Assembly (NCBI GenBank): GCA_037178675.1 | Contig: JAYMGJ010000788.1 | Coordinates: 1 to 26,244, forward strand | DNA from: Scleroderma bovista | Taxonomy: Eukaryota > Basidiomycota > Agaricomycetes > Boletales > Sclerodermataceae | DNA length: 26,244 nt | Reading direction: 5' to 3' | Part shown: piece after piece, positions 17,701 to 26,244 of the stretch | Position numbering within the stretch: position 1 is the stretch's first letter | Layout of the letters: each line of letters opens with the position of its first letter | Position numbers and translations under genes: made by a program | Notes under the pieces: generated by a model | Told to the model about the DNA's origin: nothing | Databases searched by the model: none | Seen by the model: the letters and a program-made list of their open reading frames with translations, nothing else

Positions 17701-20264
17701 CTGCAGGTGAGTATATTATATCACACAAATTGAGTGGCATGCCAATAGTATGGTCACAGGGAAAAGCAGAGTATGGGGATGCTCTGATGGTCATCCAGGA
17801 TGTCACTAAGTTTGTGCAAAATTTTGCTGGTGTGATCTCTGAAAGCACACCACACTTATACCTGTCTGGACTACCATTTTTACCATCAAAGTCAATGTTG
17901 GCCAATATGCTCACTCCAAATTTTCCAAACATAGCTCAGCTTGCCAAGGGTCAACATGAAGACTGGCCTAGCAACCAACTTGCTCTTCAAGGTCACACTT
18001 CCATAGTCACATCAGTGGTATTCTCACCAGATGGAAGACACATTGTGTCAGGCTCAGAGGATCACACAATCCGAGTTTGGGATGCACAGACAGGTGCCCA
18101 GGTGGGCAACCCTCTAGAAGGGCACATAGACTCAGTGAACTCAGTGGTATTCTCACCAGATGGAAGGCACATTGTGTCAGGCTCAAGGGACCACACAATC
18201 CAAGTTTGGGATACACAGACAGGTGGCCAGGTGGGCAACCCTCTGGAAGGGCACACTTCCTCAGTCAACTCAGTTGCTTTCTCACCAGATGGAAGGCACA
18301 TTGTGTCAGGCTCTTGGGATCACACAATCCAAGTCTGGGATGTACAGACAGGAGCCCAGGTGGGAAACCCTCTGGAAGGGCACACTTCCTCAGTCAGCTC
18401 AGTTGCTTTCTCACCAGATGGAAGGTACATTGTGTCAGGCTCTTGGGATCACACAATCCGAGTCTGGGATGTACAGACAGGAACCCTGGTAGGAAACCCT
18501 CTGGAAGGGCACACTTCCTCAGTCAACTCAGTTGCTTTCTCACCAGATGGAAGGCACATTGTCTCAGGTGCAAGTGATGACACAATCCGAGTTTGGGATG
18601 TACAGACAGGTGCCCAGGTTGGCAACCCTCTGGAAGGGCACACTTCCTCAGTGAACTCAATTGATTTCTCATCAGATGGAAGGTACATTGTGTCAGGCTC
18701 ATTGGATCATACAATCCGAGTTTGGGATGCACAGACAGGTGCCCAGGTGGGCAACCCTTTGAAAGGGCACACTTTCTCTGTCAACTCAGTTGCATTCTCA
18801 CCAGATGGAAGACACATTGTGTCAGGCTCTTGGGATCACACAATTCTAGTTTGGGATGCACAGACAGGTGCCCAGATGGGCAACCTTCTGCAAGGGCACA
18901 CCTCCTCAGTCAGCTCAGTTGCTTTCTCACCAGATGGAAGGCACATTGTCTCAGGCTCTTGGGATCACACAATCCAAGCTTGGGATGCACAGACAGGAGC
19001 CCAGGTGGGCAATCCTCTGGAAGGGCACACTTTCTCAGTGAACTCAGTTGTGTTCTCACCAGATGGAAGGCACATTGTGTCAGGCTCTTTAGATTGCACA
19101 ATTCGAGTCTGGGATGTACAGACAGGAGCCCAGGTGGGAAACCCTCTGGAAGGGCACACTTCCTCAGTCAGCTCAGTTGCATTTTCACCAGATGGAAGGC
19201 ATATTGTCTCAGGCTCTTTGGATCACACAATCCAAATTTGGGATGTACAAACAGGTACCCAGGTGTGCAACCCTTTGGAAAGGCACACTTCCTCAGTCAG
19301 CTCAGTTGCTTTTTCACCAGATGGAAAGCACATTGTGTCAGGCTCAAGTGATGACACAATCCGAGTTTGGAATGCACTGACAGGTGCCCAGGTGGGCAAC
19401 CCTCTGGAAGGGCACACTTCCTCAGTCAACTCAGTTGCTTTCTCACCAGATGGAAGGCACATTGTGTCAGGTTCTTTGGATCATACAATCCGAGTTTGGA
19501 ATGTACAGACAGGTGCCCAGGTGGGCAACCCTTTGGAAAGGCACACTTCCTCAGTTAGCTCAGTTGCTTTCTCACCAGATGGAAGGTACATTGTGTCAGG
19601 CTCTTGGGATCACACAATCCAAGTTTGGGATGTACAGACAGGTGCCCAGGTGGGCAACCCTCTGGAAGGGCACACTGACTTAGTCAACTCAGTTGCTTTC
19701 TCACCAGATGGAAGGTATATTGTGTCAGGCTCAAGTGATGACACAATCCGAGTTTGGGATGCACAGACAGATGCTCATGTGTGCAATCTTCTGGAACAGC
19801 ACACTTCCTTAGTCAGTTTGGTTGCATTCTCACCAGATGGAGGGCCCAATGTGTCAGGCTCTTCAGATCCTGCAAATTCAGTTTGGGATGCACAGATTGA
19901 ATCATGTTCTGCTCAAGCAGCCAACTCTCCCACAATGTGGATTCAGCCTCATCCAGTTCCATTTCTGCCCATTTACATGCCAACTTTCCAACTCTCTACT
20001 TTGCTCAATGATGATGATAAATTTACTCATATGGCTAGGTATTCTAAACACTTGGGACATAGTCTTTTTCTGCTATATGATGGCTGGATTGTGGGCTCTA
20101 ATGATCAATTGTTCTTGTGGGTGCCTCCCTCATATCATCCATTCTATTGGTATTCTCCATCAACCATACTCATAATTGGAAAAGTTCCTGTACTTAATTT
20201 TATCAACATGGCCCATGGCCCAGCTTGGCACCAGTGCTTCTGTGCCTGCAGTGATAACATGTGA
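14799..20264 (+). CDS. NACHT-WD40 (NWD) STAND-type NLR-like receptor
   Basis: Eight exons: 14799-14948, 15001-15192, 15253-15372, 15424-15627, 15671-15721, 15770-15965, 16019-17710 and 17749-20264, giving 1707 codons in one frame. Residues 1-222 are variable and polar. Residues 223-320 form a helical region (IHPHAQMAL, then YSETKSFW) typical of basidiomycete NWD proteins; HeLo-like is possible but unproven. NACHT: Walker A GQAGRGKS at 414-421, Walker B IVVVIDALDE at 513-522, sensor-like LTSRP. WD40 repeats occupy 948-1592, followed by a conserved tail (DGWIVGSNDQLFLWVPP). The family hydrolyses NTP and oligomerises on ligand binding by the WD40 domain; in fungi, relatives (HET-E/HET-D class) act in allorecognition. 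Uncertain points: the start codon, the exon 4/5 junction (donor GTCGCT at 15628) and the 38-bp last intron. No premature stop was found. Confidence 0.88.
16345..16677 (+). other. NACHT nucleotide-binding core (Walker A to Walker B)
   Basis: Walker A GQAGRGKS is at 16345-16368, and the Walker B stretch IVVVIDALDESG is at 16642-16677, with the extra acidic residue after the catalytic Asp that is usual in NACHT. Key residues are intact, so nucleotide binding and hydrolysis are expected. The region lies in CpG-normal sequence. Confidence 0.9.
17711..17748 (+). other. Short intron joining NACHT exon to WD40 exon, with an alternative donor
   Basis: Donor GTATAT at 17711 with acceptor AATAG at 17748 (38 bp) is the only pairing I found that keeps the NACHT and WD40 frames together. 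A stronger-looking donor, GTGAGT, lies 4 nt upstream at 17707 but leads to a stop within about 13 codons. Retaining the intron also stops translation (TGA at 17731-17733). Confidence 0.6.
17985..19919 (+). repeat. WD40 repeat array: fifteen 129-bp units (14 intact, 1 degenerate)
   Basis: Perfectly phased 43-codon units run from 17985, with the fifteenth starting at 19791. The consensus opens with LEGHTSSVNSVAFSPDGRHI and continues VSGS-x-D-x-TI-x-VWD. Fourteen intact units match two seven-bladed propellers. Variation is concentrated at a few positions: 25 (E, R, W, S, L), 27 (H, D, C), 30 (R, Q, L), 34 (A, V, T), and 6-9 and 12. The rest is nearly invariant, also at DNA level. This is the pattern known from fungal HET-type WD40 arrays: concerted evolution with diversification of surface positions. 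Unit 15 has lost the WD40 consensus (VSGSSDPANSVWD) and leads into the C-terminal tail. Confidence 0.95.
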
Positions 20265-20700
20265 TTTTTTTCTTTTATATATTTATCCCTAGGATCCAAG
20301 CTTTTTTTTTCTTTTTCCATTCCCATTTACAATACCTCAAATATGCATTACATGGCTATAGGACCCAGCCAGTCATCTTGGACTGTAGTTGTAAGTTAGA
20401 AAATTTACTAGCTGAACAAATCATGTTAAGCAAGATATCAGGGCATGGTGTGTGATCAATACATACTGGAGACCCACTGGCACACTGATCAGGTGGTTTC
20501 CACCACAGTTGGATCTCCTGTGGCATCAACCTGGCAGGGTGTAGTACTAGTAGTTAGTGACCAGAGTTGGTTGTAGTAGTGACAGTCATTTATGCACCAG
20601 TAAGTACTTGTGTAGTTGTGGCCCATCATACTGACCTGTGCTGGACTGTGCCAAACTTGGCATTTGGCTAAATGGTCTGAAATGCTGGAACCTTGGCTAA
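20265..20700. other. Sequence downstream of the NWD gene, no gene seen
   Basis: This is CpG-poor, A/T-rich sequence with pyrimidine tracts (20264-20320) that may contain the 3' UTR. A TTTATATATTTATC-type segment near 20272 is a possible 3'-end signal. An opposite-strand open frame (20489-20824) has no recognisable domain and is probably chance. Confidence 0.4.
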
Positions 20701-20729
20701 GCAAAAGGGTTGGTTTGCTGTTGGAGGAA

Positions 20730-20975
20730 TGTGGCATCCACAGTACTTGTGATTGAGTGCTTGTACACTGGTTTTTCAGCCCTGGGAAAGCTTTTTCCTG
20801 AGGTGTTTGAATGGGAGGCTCCAAAGTCCATTGTCTGCCTTGCAGCCACAGCAGTAAGTATCTTCTTTCTTTCTCAGTAAATGCTCACTTAATTTTTACA
20901 GAAATGAGCTGCTATCAATGAGTACACAGTGACAGGTATTCAGCAAGAGAATTGAGCCCATGCACCTGGTTAGGC
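20730..20975 (+). pseudogene. Gene fragment resembling the DUF6532-type family
   Basis: A short exon (about 20777-20851) reads ALGKLFPEVFEWEAPKSIVC and on to LAATA, followed by a GT-AG intron (GTAAGT at about 20852, acceptor TTTTACAG at about 20901). A second exon begins after a TGA and reads AAINEYTVTGIQQEN before another stop. The Pro-x-x-hydrophobic helix followed by an AAxxEY segment is like the C-terminal half of the same family as 11052-13181. The TGA could be a former CGA. This is a remnant; identity is a recalled pattern, not a search result. Confidence 0.35.
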
Positions 20976-21850
20976 TGTGTATGATAGCCAGGCAAGGGTG
21001 ACATTTGGTTGTATCTCACAGACCAGTGGAGGGAGAGCCCAGAATTATCATTATTATGCAGGTCAGGTGGGCTGCATAGTTAGACTTTGTCACCATGTGA
21101 TATGATGTCACAACCAAAAGTGTTTGGTACAGTGAACATAGAAGATAATGTCAAAAATGAGACTTCTCTGACTTGAGGGATATGAGCAGCACTTGCTATC
21201 CATATCATGCAAAGTAAAGATGATCCTGATGTGAAGGATGAACATGATGGAGCCTAGAGTTTAAAAGTCCAGTCCAGTCCAGTTTTTTGCCATTGTTTTT
21301 TGGAAATGGACCAGACTGGACTGCTTTGGGAAGCCTGGGAACAGTTCATGGACTGTGTCAAGCACCTACAATCTCCACCTTGCTTCTGGGTGCTACTCTG
21401 ATGAAAGAGAGGACAAGTCCAACAGGAAGAGGTACAACTCCGAAAGGAGGAGATGCAAGTCTGATGTGAAGGAGGACAAGTCCTACAGGGGAGAAGTTCA
21501 GCACCTGAGGGGAGAAGAAAGAAGACATAGGGGGTGAGGGCATTGGCTTCAGCTTATGTGCTGCACCCTTGGACAGGCTCAGCCCTCATATTTTGGAGGA
21601 GCAGAGTTGCGACAGAGGATGGAGGAGTAGGAGTAGGATTGCATCAGGAAATTGGGGAGGTGCTGGTATGACCAGACAAATCTGACAAATAGAAGTCAGC
21701 ATGATATAAATGGATAATTACTTAGAAACCATTATCTTGTGCTGATCAATTGATGTCAGAAAGATGTATATTTGATCTTGCAATAACAGGAAGATACACC
21801 TATGATGAGGATATATACTTTCTGGGGGACATTTTATGTTCTTATCATCC
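20976..21850. other. Gene-free repeat-derived stretch with one diverged dispersed repeat
   Basis: About 21117-21260 (tgtttggtac, then ctgacttgagggat, ctatccatatca and atggagcctag) is a shorter relative of about 23388-23895. AGTCC is repeated three times near 21267-21281. The purine-rich segment 21400-21540 repeats GAGGACAAGTCC twice. No gene is supported. Confidence 0.45.
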
Positions 21851-21852
21851 AG

Positions 21853-22095
21853 CTTGCAGTCTGATATCTATTGATAAAGTGTATGTAATAATTTTATTGG
21901 TCTGAACAAGGAATATCTATGGGTGTCATTGTGTCATTGTGTGGTAATGCTATGATAAATATTGACCAGCCAGTCATCATCCTGGCATCCATTGATAATG
22001 AGTGTACAACAATTTTATTAATCTGAACTAGGAATATCTATGGATGTCATTGTGACATTTATAGTAATGCTATGATAATTATTGACCAGCCAGCA
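21853..22095. repeat. Tandem duplication of about 120 bp
   Basis: Two adjacent diverged units share ATTGATAA, AATTTTATT, GGAATATCTATGG, GTCATTGTG, TAATGCTATGATAA and ATTGACCAGCCAG. The last motif is at 21961 and 22081 (period 120). Non-coding and A/T-rich. Confidence 0.7.
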
Positions 22096-22309
22096 TGCAA
22101 GAGCACAAGGCCATCAGCATCCAATTAGCTGACAGCATGTGACTGACTCTGCACCAGTTTGTCCAACTCTACTCCAAGTCCAGTCCACTCCTCCCCTAGT
22201 TGTTCCAGTGTACTCAGTAGAGGGGACTCACTCCATTATATCAGTAAAAAAAATAATTTATTAGAACTACTATGAATACAATACAAATAGCTAAGTAATA
22301 TGTTTGTAT

Positions 22310-22830
22310 GGAGGGGATGGGAGTCATTGCATCACTGCTGTCGGTGCTGGGGATAGGAACGGGAATGGGGGTCGTCATCATCATCGTGCAGGTGGCCATT
22401 GTTGGGGGCTGGATGTCATCATCATCATTGTTGGTGATTGCTGCACCATCGATGCAGGTGGTGGTGGCAGTCATCATTGTTGTCTGGTTACAGGGGTGTT
22501 GGTGGTAGGACAGTTGTCATTGTTGGGTCACAATGACAATGTTCATGGTGGGATGGTGGCCGTGATGCAGGTGGTGTGGTCATCATCAGGTCATGACAAC
22601 ACTAGCAGTGGGATAGTGACCATGTCATTGACACAGGCCATGGTCATGGTTGGTGCCATTGCTGGTAGTCATCATCATTGCATTGGCATTGGCTGTCATC
22701 ATTGTCGTCTGGTCGACAATGCTGGTGGTGGCCATTGTCATCGCCATTGTCCATGGTGGGGCTGTTGTTGTCATTGCTGATGGTGGTGGTGGTGAGATGG
22801 CTGTGGACAAGGCATGTAGTGAAGCTTTCA
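22310..22830 (-). repeat. Degenerate minisatellite, left arm (GGTGGT/GTCATC-rich)
   Basis: On the minus strand this arm reads as loosely repeated GATGACAATGGCCACCACC-like units, the same type as the right arm at 22975-23370. On the plus strand it is G/T-rich. Several long open frames in all directions are a by-product of the trinucleotide-like composition and are not called as genes. Confidence 0.55.
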
Positions 22831-22872
22831 AAAAATATTGATCTTGTTGAATATGCTGATATAATCATGTAC

Positions 22873-22891
22873 ACAAACACACACACACACA
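22873..22891. repeat. (CA)n microsatellite
   Basis: A short CA dinucleotide run sits in the A/T-rich spacer between the two opposed minisatellite arms. Confidence 0.8.
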
Positions 22892-22931
22892 CTTCAAAAA
22901 TGTCTCTAAGTCTCCTCACTCTCTGTCTTCT

Positions 22932-22970
22932 ACCACCACCACCACCACCACCACCACCACCACCACCACA
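22932..22970. repeat. (ACC)n microsatellite
   Basis: About twelve perfect ACC units lie at the left edge of the right arm. A second, shorter (ACC)n tract lies at about 23270-23294. Confidence 0.9.
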
Positions 22971-22974
22971 CCAT

Positions 22975-23370
22975 GCATCGACCACCACCATCACCAGCGT
23001 CAATGACGATGTGGCCACCACCACCTGCGTCGATGACAACACAGCCACCACCACCAATGTTGATGACAACACAACAACCACCCCCAATGACAACGATGAA
23101 GCAACCTCCACCCCCAATGTCATCAATGACATCACCACCACCATCACCACCCACATCAATGACAACATGATCACCCACCACCAACGTCAACAATGCAACC
23201 ACCACTCCCAACATCAATGTCAATGTGGCCACCACCACACCCAATGTTGACAATGATGCGACTACTGTCACCACCACCACCACCACCACCACCAACGTCA
23301 ACAACAACGATGCAACCACCCCCAACATCATTGATGCTGTGATCACCACCTCCAACATTGACAACAATGC
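22975..23370 (+). repeat. Degenerate minisatellite, right arm, 30-bp period
   Basis: Units of the form (C/T)GTCGATGACAACAC(A)-CCACCACC start at 22998, 23028, 23058, 23088 and 23118, an exact 30-bp spacing. It becomes more degenerate to about 23370. On the plus strand it is A/C-rich, the reverse of the left arm. The 10-codon period gives open frames rich in Thr, Asn and Asp; I see no evidence they are expressed. Confidence 0.75.
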
Positions 23371-23882
23371 TGTCATGCACCAAATGTGTTTGGTACTGTG
23401 GACATGGAGAAAGTTAGCTGATGAAATTAATGCGAAGAACGGACCCAAGATCTGTTGAGAGATTGTCCTGACTTGAGGGATACAGACAGCTCTCGCTATC
23501 CATATCACACAAAGTCAAGACTATCCTTATGCAAAGAACAAATACAAGCTCGTTGTAGCCATCTATCACACAAGAATGACTATCCTGGAGCAAGAGATGA
23601 CTGCCGATGTCCAGCAGTCATCCCTCACATGAGAACCGCCAAGAAGCAGAAGAATCCAAGGAATGATGATCATTTCAGTATGAGAGAGGAATGCAACCTA
23701 CTGCAGTCCAACTCCCATACCAGAACAACCAAAGAAGCAGAAGAAACAATAGAGAAACAAAGGAGAAAAGGAAGAATCATTTTTAGCGCTCAAATGTCAA
23801 ATTTAGGTGCCCAGTGCCAGCATTCCGATATTTTGAATAGCTCTGCCATTTTTGAAGCTATCAATCATGTGACTATACCATC
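23371..23882. other. Gene-free stretch with the longer copy of a dispersed repeat
   Basis: About 23388-23530 matches 21117-21230 (TGTTTGGTAC, CTGACTTGAGGGATA, CTATCCATATCA). The rest has an open frame (23455-23928) rich in Lys, Arg and Asn that has no recognisable domain. Confidence 0.4.
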
Positions 23883-23990
23883 ATGGAGCCTAGACCATGG
23901 TCTATCTGCCTGTCAAGTTTTGATGTAAATCTGTTTATTTCCCACAGAGATATTCCACCTGCAATCCAGACACCCACTTCATCACTCACT

Positions 23991-24380
23991 ATGGAGTCCG
24001 CATTTTCTCTGGAACGTTTCTCCGCTATTGCAGCAGACCTCAACTATGTCCTGCTCTTGGGACAGCCTCTCCCTGAGCTCCTGTGTACTGTCTGGTACAT
24101 ATCTTCCCAGCCTGATCCCCCAGTCCCTCTTGTTCTCGGTCAGCGCATTCTCCTCATCAGTCCTGCATCACACACATACTTTGGTCATCTCAAGTCTATC
24201 ATTAGACTTGAAAATTCATACCTGGTCGTCTCTGTGTCTCCTGAGTCCTCTGCATATGGTCCTTTCATCCCAGAGTCCTGTCACATCCATCTCCCTCTAT
24301 CATTCATCTCGCTTCCCTGGACACATCAAATCCGCTATTCACGTTTCACTTCCCTGCTATCCCACAACAAACACGAATGA
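23991..24380 (+). CDS. Uncertain small hypothetical protein
   Basis: ATG at 23991 opens about 129 codons beginning MESAFSLERFSAIAADLNYV and ending at TGA 24378-24380. The composition (Leu/Ser/Pro-rich, ordinary mix of residues) is less obviously low-complexity than neighbouring frames. A pyrimidine-rich acceptor-like CCCACAG lies about 40 bp upstream at 23941-23947, so this could be an exon. I recognise no domain, and it lies just upstream of the copy B repeat, so it may belong to a repeat. A longer frame from 23883 is possible. Confidence 0.3.
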   Translation: MESAFSLERFSAIAADLNYVLLLGQPLPELLCTVWYISSQPDPPVPLVLGQRILLISPASHTYFGHLKSIIRLENSYLVVSVSPESSAYGPFIPESCHIHLPLSFISLPWTHQIRYSRFTSLLSHNKHE

Positions 24381-24512
24381 AACAGTGCTCTAGAACCCTT
24401 CTTAGGAGCCCTAATAGAGTACAGAACCTTCCCCTTACTGCTCAAGGGAAGACTGCACTTTGGGAGCACCAAATTTCGCGTTTTACTCTACAGAAGCTCA
24501 ATCCAAGGGATT
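24381..24512. other. Spacer before copy B repeat, nothing recognised
   Basis: The 132 bp have no gene, repeat or clear regulatory motif. Confidence 0.4.
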
Positions 24513-25708
24513 TGTGACACTCTGTGACCAGCTGTGACTCTACTTGTCATTCCAGGCCCCCTGACACTGCTCTTCTGGTCGGATCAATTCTTTTATTATC
24601 CCCCAGCCACTCCCATCAGTGGCACTGCTTCAGAAGCTCATCTCCAGATCTAAAGTTCAATCAATCACAGGTTGTGCTTCCCTTCTGTCTGAGTCACACA
24701 GAGTCACTCTGGCTCACTCTGGCTCACTCTGACTCACTCTGCTGCGCATTATTCATCCCCTCTTGGCATTACTAATCCCCATTACTCCCCTTACCAATCA
24801 CTTACCAATCATCCTTCAAATCATGCTTATCATGCTGCTTATCAATGCATGACTCATGCCCCTATGATTCATATGCATTATGTCATCACATATGCTCATT
24901 TAGCTTCGATCTACTCATCCCATGCTTTCCCCCCCTCTCTTTTGGGCCCCATGCAATGATTTTTCCATATTCTTGGTTATGCACCCCTTTTTACCTATGT
25001 TTTTGCTCATTCCCTTGGCTCAGCAGCTTGTTCAGGCTCTCCCCATCAATGACTCAGCCTGATTACACTGCTTATCAATCGCTTACCAATTTCTTACCAA
25101 GCATTTAGTCATTTGTGCTTACAGGGCCACAGCCCCTCCTGTATATAAACCAGCAGCCAAAGGCTGCAAGGAAGTGTCTGCTTCCCCCTCAATAAAGCGA
25201 CCACATTCACTCTCCCTCACTGTCTATAAGCTCTATCTCTGTCTTTGGACTTGTAGGTCACCCAGTGCTGGCCTAAAGCTCCTATATTGCTGTTTATCAG
25301 ATATATCTTGTATCTGATCATTTCTCTAGGCTGAAGCACAGTCTAGCATCACTGTCCACTCCATCCCATCACTGTCCATTGCATTCTTGAAGCAAGAGCT
25401 GTCGCCTTGCTTCCCCTCTGCTCCATCACTGCTATTACACCCCTATCATCAATCTATCATTGCTCTTCTATCCCAGGACTCTTCCTAACCACTGTGGCAG
25501 GCTGAAGAGGAGTCAATACCATCCAAAGTCGCATTCCATCCCATCAGAAGCCCTTCCCTTCCCTCCTGCATCCTGCCTGAAGGTGTACAGCACATCCCCC
25601 TGTGGAGATTACATACCAGATATGCAAAGGAAGTCCACCACTTGCATATTGCTGTCATTTGGTGTTGGTTGTTGGTTGTTCTGACCTCTTCCCTCACTTA
25701 GGCGCACA
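24513..25708. repeat. LTR-like interspersed repeat, copy B (uninterrupted; chromovirus empty site)
   Basis: 24549-25281 matches 1-723, and 25277-25708 matches 10267-10706, with no chromovirus between. A single AGCTC at 25277-25281 marks the empty site. The left edge may be TGTGACACTC at 24513, and the first LTR-like part may end at GGTCA (25260), giving a 748-bp LTR candidate with TATA (tgtatataaacc near 25140) and AATAAA (near 25191). Boundaries cannot be proven because copy A is cut off by the window start. Open frames inside are low-complexity. Confidence 0.75.
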
Positions 25709-26244
25709 CCAGCAGCTATGGCATCCATCCACCTCATGCTGTGCAGTGTACGATCATGGCAGTTCTTTTGTTTGTGCTCCCTCTCTCAACAAGCCATAGC
25801 AGTGGTGATGCTCTGAACACGTTGGCATCATGTTTCAGTGTGCATCAGGCCCACTGTCAGAGCTCAAGCCTTTCTGCTCAACTGCAGTGTCATCATTCCT
25901 CACCAAAGCACATGTTTCAATGTGTGCCATGCCATCCATTTGGGCTGCATTTCTCCTCAACCATGATGGCAAGCCTATCAAGGTACTATAGTGGGCATTC
26001 AGGTCCTCCTGTTGATGTTTTGACTTTCAGTGAGGAGCAAGCTGCTGCTGATTAGGGCATCTACCATGTCACGACTCATTGCACAGCATCACTCACCCAT
26101 AGGTACAGCTTGTAACCTGTACAGTACTATCAGTGGATTGTGATATCACAAATTTTCAGGCCTTGCTCTCTTCCATCTGGTATGAGTTACTTGCATAACC
26201 TCAGGGAAGGGCCACTCTGAGAGTTCACGCTTGCTCTCACCTCC
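25709..26244. other. Window end, no gene supported
   Basis: This is CpG-poor sequence with TG/CA-rich words. A 104-codon open frame at 25741-26055 has no recognisable domain. It may be the interior of the retroelement whose LTR-like part precedes it, but no gag or pol motif is visible. Confidence 0.35.

Noticed and set aside
18077..19683. Long open frames in the other two plus-strand frames of the WD40 region (up to about 209 codons)
   Set aside because: They arise because the 129-bp unit is a multiple of three and its near-identical copies lack stops; the WD40 frame accounts for the sequence.
17985..19919. Regular repeat array considered as CRISPR or satellite DNA
   Set aside because: Units are contiguous, coding and 129 bp long with no spacers; the organism is a fungus.
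17697..20264. WD40 frame as a separate gene starting near 17697
   Set aside because: The segment between NACHT and the repeats (ESTPHLYLSGLPF) and the C-terminal tail are typical of fused NACHT-WD40 proteins, and a frame-keeping intron links the two.
22304..23508. Several open frames of 150-190 codons in the CAC/GTG-rich region
   Set aside because: All frames are open because of low-complexity repeats; compositions are Thr/Asn/Asp, His/Gly or Val/Gly runs without domains.

Overview
The window looks like a repeat-rich region of a basidiomycete genome (Agaricomycetes). The evidence is short GT-AG introns (about 38-66 bp), a chromodomain-bearing Ty3/Gypsy element of the fungal type, a basidiomycete-style NACHT-WD40 (NWD) receptor gene, and a decayed gene resembling the basidiomycete DUF6532 family. 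The genus cannot be fixed from sequence alone; Boletales or Agaricales are reasonable guesses. No bacterial-type operons, CRISPR arrays, rRNA or tRNA genes were seen.

Layout. 1-723 and 10267-10708 are two halves of one LTR-like repeat (copy A), split by a complete Ty3/Gypsy chromovirus (724-10266, minus orientation, 626-bp LTRs, 5-bp target duplication AGCTC). That element carries gag, a probable -1 frameshift site, a pol ending in a chromodomain, and a convergent antisense gene with a coiled coil and a Zn2Cys6-pattern cysteine cluster between pol and the 3' LTR. A small non-autonomous LTR element (6927-8537, 280-bp LTRs) is nested in gag. A truncated related LTR (10709-11051) abuts a decayed multi-exon DUF6532-like gene (11052-13181). 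A CAGAC-rich repeat patch and a non-coding stretch follow. The main host gene is an eight-exon NACHT-WD40 STAND receptor at 14799-20264, predicted at about 1706 aa, with 14 near-identical 43-residue WD40 repeats plus one degenerate repeat. Beyond it lie a gene fragment, diverged duplications, a 30-bp-period minisatellite in two opposed arms (22310-23370), one uncertain small ORF, and copy B of the LTR-like repeat (24513-25708), which is an intact empty site for the chromovirus insertion.

How it fits together. The region reads as an immune-type or allorecognition-type receptor embedded in transposon debris. CpG-to-TpG/CpA change is the dominant mutation. All six nonsense codons found in the chromovirus are TGA at positions where CGA (Arg) is expected, the RT and protease motifs are hit the same way, and about 22 of 25 LTR-LTR differences are of this type. 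The 5' half of the receptor gene is CpG-normal, while the WD40 half and everything downstream is CpG-poor. In the WD40 array the only CpG left in a unit is at one variable codon, where it alternates between CGA (Arg) and CAA (Gln). Inferred order of events: older repeats and the DUF6532-like gene; chromovirus insertion into copy A; CpG decay; then the nested LTR element, which is still CpG-rich with nearly identical LTRs.
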